NCBI GenBank assembly: GCA_938028645.1
Contig: CALIMD010000321.1
Coordinates: 1-20,456, forward strand
Origin: an uncultured Alphaproteobacteria bacterium
GTDB lineage: Bacteria > Pseudomonadota > Alphaproteobacteria > Thalassobaculales > Thalassobaculaceae
Direction of reading: 5' to 3'
Length of the DNA stretch: 20,456 bases
In this document: positions 15,010 to 20,456 of the stretch, piece by piece
Position numbering within the stretch: the first letter of the stretch is position 1
Layout: each line of letters opens with the position of its first letter
The notes under the pieces: model-generated
Databases searched by the model: none
The model's input: only the letters and a program-made list of their open reading frames with translations
What the model was told of the DNA's origin: nothing
Translations under genes and position numbers: made by a program

Positions 15010-16176
15010 ATGGACTTTAACCTTAATGAAAATGAACAAACTATTCGTGATACTACATTAAAATTGGCTAGCGAATTTAATGACGATTATTGGCTTGAAA
15101 AGGATAAAGTAGGAGGGTTCCCAGAAGACTTCTATAGTAAGTTTGCCGACGATGGCTGGCTTGGGATAGCAATGCCCGAAAAATATGGTGGTGCTGGCTT
15201 GGGTATAACAGAAGCCTCACTAATGATGCAGGCAGTCGCAGAGTCCGGCGCAGGAATGAGCGGTGCTTCAGCCTTGCATATGAATATTTTTGGTTTAAAA
15301 CCCGTTGAGATATTCGGCAATGAGGAGCAGAGACAAAGGTTTCTACCTCCGCTTATAAAGGGCAAAGAAAAAGCCTGCTTTGCCGTGACAGAACCAAATA
15401 CTGGTTTAGATACAACAAAATTGAAGACCAAAGCCACACCAGACGGCAATGGCTATGTAGTCAATGGATCAAAGATCTGGATCTCGACGGCACAAGTTGC
15501 AGATAAAGTACTTCTTTTAACCCGGACCACCGACATAGAGGATGTAAGAAAGCCGACAGAAGGTTTAACATTATTCTATACTGACCTTGACCGCGATCGA
15601 ATAGAAGTTCGTGAGATTGATAAAATGGGCCGGAAAGCCGTTGATAGCAACATGTTATTTATTGACGGCCTTAAGGTGCCAATCGAAGATCGTATTGGTG
15701 AAGAAGGTATGGGCTTTAGATATATCTTAGAGGGGATGAATCCCGAACGAATACTGATTGCGGCAGAAGCTATTGGGATTGGCAGGGCTGCTCTGGCGCG
15801 AGCAACACAGTATGCAAAAGACAGAATAGTGTTTGGGAGGCAAATTGGACAAAATCAAGCCATACAACATCCTTTAGCTAAATGCTGGGCTGAATTGGAG
15901 GCAGCAAACCTAATGACAATGAAAGCAGCTGCGCTTTTTGATGAAGGAAAACCCTGCGGGGCGGAGGCAAATGCCGCCAAATATTTAGCTGGAGAGGCAG
16001 GTTTTGAAGCTTGTCAAACTGCTGTTATGACACATGGTGGTTTAGGGTATGCCAAAGAGTACCAGGTAGAACGTTACATGCGGGAGGTAATGGTTACTAG
16101 AATCGCCCCAATAAGCCCTCAACTCGTTTTGAGTTTCCTAGCGGAAAGAGTTCTAGGGCTTCCAAAATCATATTAA
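15010..16176 (+). CDS. Acyl-CoA dehydrogenase
   Basis: The 388 residues match the acyl-CoA dehydrogenase family, FAD enzymes that introduce a 2,3 double bond into acyl-CoA and pass electrons to ETF. ACFAVTEPNTG (122-132) and VNGSKIWISTAQVAD (151-165) are the FAD/substrate motifs, RIVFGRQIGQNQAIQ (272-286) is the FAD-dimer segment, and THGGLGYAKEYQVERYMRE (341-359) is the C-terminal signature. The medium-chain-type catalytic glutamate (YEGT position) appears as P367 in RIAPISPQ. E246 in NPERILIA aligns with the alternative base used by isovaleryl-CoA and long-chain dehydrogenases, so the enzyme could be active. ATG 15010 has AAGGAG at 14995-15000. It is the last gene of the operon and is followed by a strong hairpin. 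Confidence 0.9.
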   Translation: MDFNLNENEQTIRDTTLKLASEFNDDYWLEKDKVGGFPEDFYSKFADDGWLGIAMPEKYGGAGLGITEASLMMQAVAESGAGMSGASALHMNIFGLKPVEIFGNEEQRQRFLPPLIKGKEKACFAVTEPNTGLDTTKLKTKATPDGNGYVVNGSKIWISTAQVADKVLLLTRTTDIEDVRKPTEGLTLFYTDLDRDRIEVREIDKMGRKAVDSNMLFIDGLKVPIEDRIGEEGMGFRYILEGMNPERILIAAEAIGIGRAALARATQYAKDRIVFGRQIGQNQAIQHPLAKCWAELEAANLMTMKAAALFDEGKPCGAEANAAKYLAGEAGFEACQTAVMTHGGLGYAKEYQVERYMREVMVTRIAPISPQLVLSFLAERVLGLPKSY

Positions 16177-16185
16177 TCTGTTGTT

Positions 16186-16223
16186 AAAGAGAAGAAAAAA
16201 ATAGACTTTTTCTTCTCTTTTTT
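16186..16223. terminator. Strong hairpin terminator, probably bidirectional
   Basis: AAAGAGAAGAAAAA (16186-16199) pairs perfectly with TTTTTCTTCTCTTT (16207-16220) around a 7-nt loop and is followed by TTT. It lies just past the acyl-CoA dehydrogenase stop and touches the stop codon of the convergent aldolase-family gene at 16224. On the minus strand the 3' arm is also T-rich, so one structure may end both transcripts. The stem is mostly A-T with asymmetric purine/pyrimidine arms. Confidence 0.75.
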
Positions 16224-17009
16224 CTACGAATCATACCCTGGGTTTATACGATCTAATTTCCGTAAAAGTGCTGTCCAAGCCAACTTGTCCAGATGACCCT
16301 CTGCCTCTGTGTTTTCGGACTGCCTAAACTGTTTCGCTGTGTGCTCGCATACCTCTTTACTTGGTAGAATCAGCTTTCCACCAGCCTGCGCCGCAACCTG
16401 AAGCTGACATGATTTTTCAAGGGAATGCATCTTTGTGAAAGCCTGCGCTACACTTTTGCCACAAGTTAATAATCCGTGGTTACGAAGCATCATTGCCATT
16501 TTATCCCCAAGGTCGGCGACCAACCTTTCTCTTTCATCAAGATCAAGTGCAATCCCTTCGTAATCATGGTAAGCTAGATTATCGTAAAATTCTAAAGATG
16601 TCTGTGCCAGTGGTAAAAGGCCAGCGGCCTGGGCTGAAACAGCCATACCGGCAACTGTATGAGTATGCATGACACATGCTAAATCATGCCTCGCCTGGTG
16701 AACCGCGCTATGGATAGTGAACCCAGCCGCATTAACCTCATAATCTGTTTCCATGACGATCTCGCCATCTGTATCCAACTTCACTAGACTGGAAGCTGTA
16801 ATCTCTTCGAACATGAGCCCGTACGGATTGAGAAGAAAGTGATTTTCAGTACCAGGAACCCGAGCCGAAATATGGGTAAAAATCAGGTCGGTCCATCCAT
16901 AATACGCCACTAATCGGTAACAAGCTGCCAAATCCACTCTAACTTTCCATTCTTCTTCAGAAACAGTATCTCTGACTGATGGGTCTGAATAGGTTTCCAG
17001 CAATGCCAT
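16224..17009 (-). CDS. Class II aldolase/adducin-family protein
   Basis: From ATG 17009 the protein is 261 residues, normal for this family. It has LAACYRLVAYYGWTDLIFTH near the N-terminus and NPYGLMFEEITASSLV. The zinc-ligand histidines are MHTHT (H115, H117) and RNHGLL (H178). Class II aldolases cleave sugar phosphates or related compounds with a metal ion. The Glu that serves as base in fuculose-phosphate aldolase corresponds to Gly in AAGFTIH, as in many adducin-like members, so aldolase activity is not assured; decarboxylase or dehydratase-type roles are alternatives. The reading frame continues to an ATG at 17093, but GGAG (17016-17019) 6 nt before ATG 17009 decides the start. It converges on the CoA operon. 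Confidence 0.83.
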   Translation of the reverse strand: MALLETYSDPSVRDTVSEEEWKVRVDLAACYRLVAYYGWTDLIFTHISARVPGTENHFLLNPYGLMFEEITASSLVKLDTDGEIVMETDYEVNAAGFTIHSAVHQARHDLACVMHTHTVAGMAVSAQAAGLLPLAQTSLEFYDNLAYHDYEGIALDLDERERLVADLGDKMAMMLRNHGLLTCGKSVAQAFTKMHSLEKSCQLQVAAQAGGKLILPSKEVCEHTAKQFRQSENTEAEGHLDKLAWTALLRKLDRINPGYDS

Positions 17010-17161
17010 GGTATTCTCCAAAATTAACTTCGAATCGGATGCAGAATACATTAGAAAATTTCTTTTGTGAATTAGATCGTTGCGGGAACACACATTAAAA
17101 CCGCAAAAAACGGCGCCTTAACTGACTAATCGTATAGCAAAAATCCCTTAATGTATCGCAA

Positions 17162-17191
17162 TTGACAAAATTGTCTCTATGTCCGATCTTA
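17162..17191 (+). promoter_or_regulatory. Possible promoter for the SPOR lipoprotein, with overlapping inverted repeat
   Basis: A consensus -35 box TTGACA (17162-17167) lies about 75 nt upstream of the lipoprotein start. The -10 at proper spacing is poor (around 17185-17191, GATCTTA). GACAA and TTGTC (17164-17168 and 17171-17175) form an inverted repeat overlapping the -35 box, which could be an operator or chance. The remaining 17094-17243 region has no gene I can support. Confidence 0.3.
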
Positions 17192-17243
17192 GAGTCCTGA
17201 GTTTTTTGTCTTTCGGGTAGTCAGTGGAGCTTGAATTAGAACC

Positions 17244-18452
17244 ATGAAATCTCTTCAAATTTCTACAGTCCTGATAGTTATGGTTTTAAGCTTATCAGGT
17301 TGCTCTCGCGACGATTTCGATTTATCAAAAATTGCATCAACAACAATTGCAGGCTTTGGCGAAAAGTTTGGTAATTTAAGTCTTTCCAGTATAGGCGAAC
17401 AAATAGGCATTCAAAGCGAACCATTAGTGAAATTGTCGCCAGCCCTGCTTCCCGTTTATGCTGTTGGTGATACTTTTGTTTATTCATCGGGCGGAACGTT
17501 AGTTCAGGAACAAGTAGTCAGTGCAAATGAGGACAGGGTCACTTGGACAAATGATCAAGGCATGATCTGGACAACAACCAGTGATTTGATAACCCCTCCT
17601 ATGTCCTGGTCATCACATCCTGAACTTGGACGGGGCAGGCAGACTATTATTGGAAACCCCAGTACAATCTTTCCCCTTGCTAAAGGCAACAAAGTTGCGT
17701 TTGGAATACGAGGCAACAGCGAAAATGTTCCAACGGGTTGGCGCCACGAGCAAATCTGTGAAGTTTTGGGTCAAAAAGATATCACTGTCACTGCGGGGGA
17801 TTTCACAACGTTTCACATTTCCTGCAAGCGCAAGGATCACAAAGAAGACTTATACTATTCACCATCCGCACAAAATTATGTCCTTAGAGTTAGAGAATTT
17901 GCCAACACAAAATCTCAGAAACAGCTAGTCTCGGTAAACCTAGGAAATGACAGAACAAAAAATATATCAGCAAAAGTAGACCGCTCGACCAGAGAAAGAA
18001 CGAGCTTACCAAAGAAGATAAAAATACCGTCAGTTAAATATTCTAAAACAGGAATTCCCAGCTCAGATAATCCTGAAGTCGATGCTTTGATAGTTAAATT
18101 GGAGGCAATGATAAAACGTTTTGAGGCATTATCCGTTTCCAAACCATTATCAAAAAAAGCTAAAAAAGTTAGTTCCGATAAAACAATTAGTACTGGCAAA
18201 TATGGCGTCCATCTAGCTTCATACAGAACTGTAAAAGGAGCCAAAAGAGGTTGGAAAGTACTTAAGAGAAAATTCAGAAAAGAACTTAAAGACCTCACGT
18301 TTGCGACAACAGAGTTTGATGCAAGTAAGGGTAAAGGCACTTTCATTAGGTTGATGGGAGTTGGCTTTAAGACAAAAAAAGCTGCTAATAAATTCTGCAA
18401 ACGACTCAAAAAGAAAAGACAATATTGCAAGGGCGAGCGCGCCCGGCCCTAG
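17244..18452 (+). CDS. Lipoprotein with C-terminal SPOR domain
   Basis: This 402-residue protein begins with a lipoprotein signal: positive start, hydrophobic ISTVLIVMVLSL, and lipobox LSGC with C20 as the lipidated residue. Serine at +2 favours outer-membrane delivery. A central domain (about 65-235) has repeated beta-strand character, with DTFVYSSGGTLVQEQVV and C172/C194 as a possible disulfide, and is not one I recognise. A basic, low-complexity linker (about 240-315) leads to a SPOR domain (about 319-397) with YGVHLASYRTVKGAKRGW, FIRLMGVGFKTKKAANKFC and paired C385/C395. SPOR domains bind denuded septal peptidoglycan. A role in cell-envelope or division biology is inferred. It is preceded by a 150-bp divergent region and has only a poorly spaced ribosome-binding site. 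Confidence 0.82.
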   Translation: MKSLQISTVLIVMVLSLSGCSRDDFDLSKIASTTIAGFGEKFGNLSLSSIGEQIGIQSEPLVKLSPALLPVYAVGDTFVYSSGGTLVQEQVVSANEDRVTWTNDQGMIWTTTSDLITPPMSWSSHPELGRGRQTIIGNPSTIFPLAKGNKVAFGIRGNSENVPTGWRHEQICEVLGQKDITVTAGDFTTFHISCKRKDHKEDLYYSPSAQNYVLRVREFANTKSQKQLVSVNLGNDRTKNISAKVDRSTRERTSLPKKIKIPSVKYSKTGIPSSDNPEVDALIVKLEAMIKRFEALSVSKPLSKKAKKVSSDKTISTGKYGVHLASYRTVKGAKRGWKVLKRKFRKELKDLTFATTEFDASKGKGTFIRLMGVGFKTKKAANKFCKRLKKKRQYCKGERARP

Positions 18453-18485
18453 ACCCAACATTTATATCAGGAGGTATTAGTCGAA

Positions 18486-18509
18486 ATGCCCCAATACTTA
18501 ATTAGATAA
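18486..18509 (+). CDS. Possible 7-residue leader peptide upstream of the DMT transporter
   Basis: A perfect AGGAGGT (18469-18475) is followed 10 nt later by an ATG opening a short frame, MPQYLIR, ending at TAA 18507-18509. It is too short to judge by coding statistics. The ribosome-binding site is the strongest in this part of the window, yet no longer frame follows it. It may be a translated leader or chance. The DMT start lies about 100 nt downstream, with a 10-bp palindrome ACTGATCAGT (18532-18541) in between. Confidence 0.3.
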   Translation: MPQYLIR

Positions 18510-18609
18510 CTAGGTATTCCTAAAAGTGATAACTGATCAGTAAAAATAACAATGAGGTTATCGATTCTCTTTGTGCGATACACTTCGTGTAAAAGTATTG
18601 GAGATCGAA

Positions 18610-19557
18610 TTGAGCCAACGAAGGACATTAACCCATTTCATAGGTCTCTTTAATGATCAAGAAAATCAGGTTCTAACCGGAATTGGTTTGGCCGTGCTGG
18701 CTGGTTTTCTTTTTGTCACTTCTGATACTGTGGTAAAAGTAGTAAGAGAAGATCTTCCCGTAGCTATGGTAGTTTGGGGTAGATTTATAATGCATTTATT
18801 ATTGATGTTTGTCCTATTCCCTGGAAGAAAAATTATTCCTTTATTCAAAGTAAACAATCCAAAACTGATAATTGGCCGGGGATTGCTTTTACTTACCTGC
18901 ACATGTCTTTTTTTCACGGCAATCGGTTATATTGGTTTAGCCGAAGCAAATTCAATAATGTTTATTTCTCCGTTTTTTGTAGTAGCTCTATCTATACCCT
19001 TGTTAGGGGAAAAAGTGGGCATTCGACGTTGGTCGGCCGTTCTAGTAGGATTCATCGGAATTTTAATAGTTCTTAGACCTGGATTCCAAGAAATCCATTG
19101 GGCTTACTTGCTCATAATTGGATGTGCATTTTTCTTTGCTCTTTTTACAATCATTACAAGAACCCTAAGTTTCACTGAAACAGCGACATCAATGTGGTTC
19201 TATACCGCATTGGTGGGCACGATTGGCTCTTCATCAGTAGTTTGGTTTTATTGGGAAACCCCTACTCCCTTGCAGTGGCTTCTGTTACTCGTTATAGGCG
19301 CGATTGGAGGCGGATCCCACTATATCGTGATAAAAGCGTATAACAGAGCTGCCGCGTCTCTTTTGGCTCCGTTTCAATACGTTCAGATACTTTGGGCGAC
19401 CATTTATGGCCTTTTAGTTTTTAATAACTTTCCAGATAGTTGGACATTATTAGGAACCATTATAATTATAGCCAGCGGTCTGTATGTTTGGATGCGAGAA
19501 CGACAATTGGGTATGACCCGCCGAAGCACTAGTTGGCGCGGCGGCGCGGCGAGGTGA
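18610..19557 (+). CDS. DMT-superfamily transporter (EamA/RhaT type)
   Basis: The protein has ten predicted membrane segments arranged as two EamA repeats, typical of drug/metabolite transporters that export amino acids, metabolites or toxic compounds through the inner membrane. Helices include GIGLAVLAGFLFVTSDTVVK, LLLLTCTCLFFTAIGYIGLA, FISPFFVVALSIPLLGEKV (the GEK loop is typical), and AAASLLAPFQYVQILWATIY. The reading frame opens at TTG 18571; I prefer TTG 18610 (315 aa) because GGAG at 18600-18603 precedes it by 6 nt and no usable ATG occurs before the first helix. The start remains uncertain. Its 3' end overlaps the convergent MFS gene by 29 bp. Confidence 0.85.
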   Translation: MSQRRTLTHFIGLFNDQENQVLTGIGLAVLAGFLFVTSDTVVKVVREDLPVAMVVWGRFIMHLLLMFVLFPGRKIIPLFKVNNPKLIIGRGLLLLTCTCLFFTAIGYIGLAEANSIMFISPFFVVALSIPLLGEKVGIRRWSAVLVGFIGILIVLRPGFQEIHWAYLLIIGCAFFFALFTIITRTLSFTETATSMWFYTALVGTIGSSSVVWFYWETPTPLQWLLLLVIGAIGGGSHYIVIKAYNRAAASLLAPFQYVQILWATIYGLLVFNNFPDSWTLLGTIIIIASGLYVWMRERQLGMTRRSTSWRGGAAR

Positions 19558-20456
19558 ACACCGTGGTCATTGAACACAGCATTATCGCTGCAATTCCAAA
19601 GAAAAGGTAGGACGGCTCCGATTGATCTAATATCCATCCAAAAAATGGTGGGGCTATAATGCCACCAATACTAAAGCCTGATGTAACAAATCCAAAAACT
19701 TTTCCAAATGCTCCATCTGGTGTAACAGATCGAACTATCATATCCCTCGATGGCATTATGGCACCGTGCATCACGCCCATGAGCCCCATGAGAACAAATA
19801 TAAAGAATACATTGACAGAAAAGGCTCCGATGGATGCTATAATTATTGCAGTGGAAAGAAAGCAGACTGCCGCTACTAAGTTATGTTTTTGAGTTCGGTC
19901 AGCTACAAAACCACCAATCAAGACCCCCACCGCACTTGCAACAAGATATGTTGACAAAATCAACGTAGCTATCTCTACGTCAGTTCCATGTTGTTGTCCC
20001 AAAGCCACAATAAGGAAACTCGCAATGCCTGTTGACCCAAGTGATAAGAGAGCGAAAAAACCTAGGCACATGAGGATCGGAAATGAAAAAAGAAGCTTCA
20101 ATCCATGCTTCTCCGGTATTTTATCTCCCTCAGCAGGTGCAGCATGAGTACTTACACTTTTGGAATTATGTCTGAGGTGACGGGAATAAAACATCAGTAA
20201 TATCGCTGTTCCTAAACCAGCTAGACCACAAAATGCTAACCCTAATCTCCAACCGAAATACATATTAAGAAAAATAATAATTGGCCCTGCAACAGCAAAC
20301 CCAGCATACCCAGCAAATGTATGGAGGCTAAACGCTCTACCCATTCTATCTTTAGATACAGAAGCAGATAGGATCGCATAATCTGCCGGATGGTAAACAC
20401 CATTTGCTGCACCCGCAACAATCATGAGCACCAAAACCATAGTGTAACCAGGGGCA
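19529..20456 (-). CDS. Major facilitator superfamily transporter, 5' partial
   Basis: The frame is open through the window edge at 20456 (in-frame codons before the first Met read APGYT), so the N-terminal part is missing. The visible 309 residues fit an MFS permease from about transmembrane segment 4 onward: AGAANGVYHPADYAILSASV, RMGRAFSLHTFAGYAGFAVAGPI (TM5-like) and a charged central loop with KSVSTHAAPAEGDKIPEKHG. A second six-helix half follows, including VLIGGFVADRTQKHN and GLMGVMHGAIMPSRDMIVR, and it ends RRRAN. Substrate unknown. Its last codons overlap the DMT transporter gene tail to tail in a GC-rich 29-bp stretch. Confidence 0.85.
   Translation of the reverse strand, partial: APGYTMVLVLMIVAGAANGVYHPADYAILSASVSKDRMGRAFSLHTFAGYAGFAVAGPIIIFLNMYFGWRLGLAFCGLAGLGTAILLMFYSRHLRHNSKSVSTHAAPAEGDKIPEKHGLKLLFSFPILMCLGFFALLSLGSTGIASFLIVALGQQHGTDVEIATLILSTYLVASAVGVLIGGFVADRTQKHNLVAAVCFLSTAIIIASIGAFSVNVFFIFVLMGLMGVMHGAIMPSRDMIVRSVTPDGAFGKVFGFVTSGFSIGGIIAPPFFGWILDQSEPSYLFFGIAAIMLCSMTTVFTSPRRRAN

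Noticed and set aside
17915..18430. 171-aa minus-strand frame
   Set aside because: It is antisense to the lysine-rich linker and SPOR domain, where Lys codons read as Phe/Leu on the other strand and give a false membrane-like protein.
18431..18444. GGGCG-AGCG-CGCCC hairpin at the end of the lipoprotein gene, considered as a terminator
   Set aside because: It lies within the last codons and has no following T-run; it may aid termination but cannot be supported.
1..20456. Defence islands, CRISPR arrays, toxin-antitoxin pairs, transposons, tRNA genes
   Set aside because: No direct-repeat arrays, transposase motifs, cloverleaf-like sequences or small toxin/antitoxin gene pairs were seen on either strand.

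Overview
The window looks like a piece of an AT-rich alphaproteobacterial chromosome, plausibly from a free-living marine or aquatic lineage. That assignment is inferred from gene content: CaiB-type CoA-transferase, acyl-CoA enzymes, TauD-type dioxygenase, DMT and MFS exporters, a SPOR lipoprotein and many orphan catabolic enzymes. No rRNA or other taxonomic marker is present. I see no tRNA, CRISPR array, insertion sequence, phage gene or defence system.

Layout. Positions 1-830 (minus strand) hold the first codons of an Old Yellow Enzyme-type oxidoreductase and, 28 bp upstream of it, a maleate isomerase/Asp-Glu racemase-family enzyme. A 243-bp divergent control region follows. Positions 1074-5578 (plus) hold a solute-binding-fold protein without a signal peptide, a D-2-hydroxyacid dehydrogenase, a CinA-like protein with an altered C-terminal active site, and a serine-hydrolase/beta-lactamase-fold enzyme. 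A TauD/TfdA dioxygenase (minus, ending 5575) meets the hydrolase tail to tail. Positions 6648-8681 (plus) hold a small PilZ-like protein directly upstream of glucose-6-phosphate isomerase.

Positions 8841-16176 are the core of the window: seven closely packed plus-strand genes. They are a MaoC-like hotdog protein, a CaiB/BaiF CoA-transferase, an AMP-forming acyl-CoA synthetase, a double-hotdog FAS1-like dehydratase, a crotonase-family protein, a Nudix hydrolase resembling CoA diphosphatases, and an acyl-CoA dehydrogenase. They look like one operon for activating and processing an unknown carboxylic acid as a CoA thioester. Several of its enzymes lack the textbook catalytic residues, and no thiolase or 3-hydroxyacyl-CoA dehydrogenase is present, so it is not standard beta-oxidation. 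A perfect 14-bp hairpin terminator closes the operon and appears to be shared with the convergent class II aldolase/adducin-family gene.

Positions 17244-20456 hold a lipoprotein with a C-terminal SPOR domain (cell-envelope/peptidoglycan binding), a DMT/EamA transporter, and an MFS transporter whose N-terminal part lies outside the window. The two transporters are convergent and their coding ends overlap by 29 bp.

The best candidate for something undescribed is the CoA-thioester operon. The orphan solute-binding-fold protein and the PilZ-pgi pairing come next.
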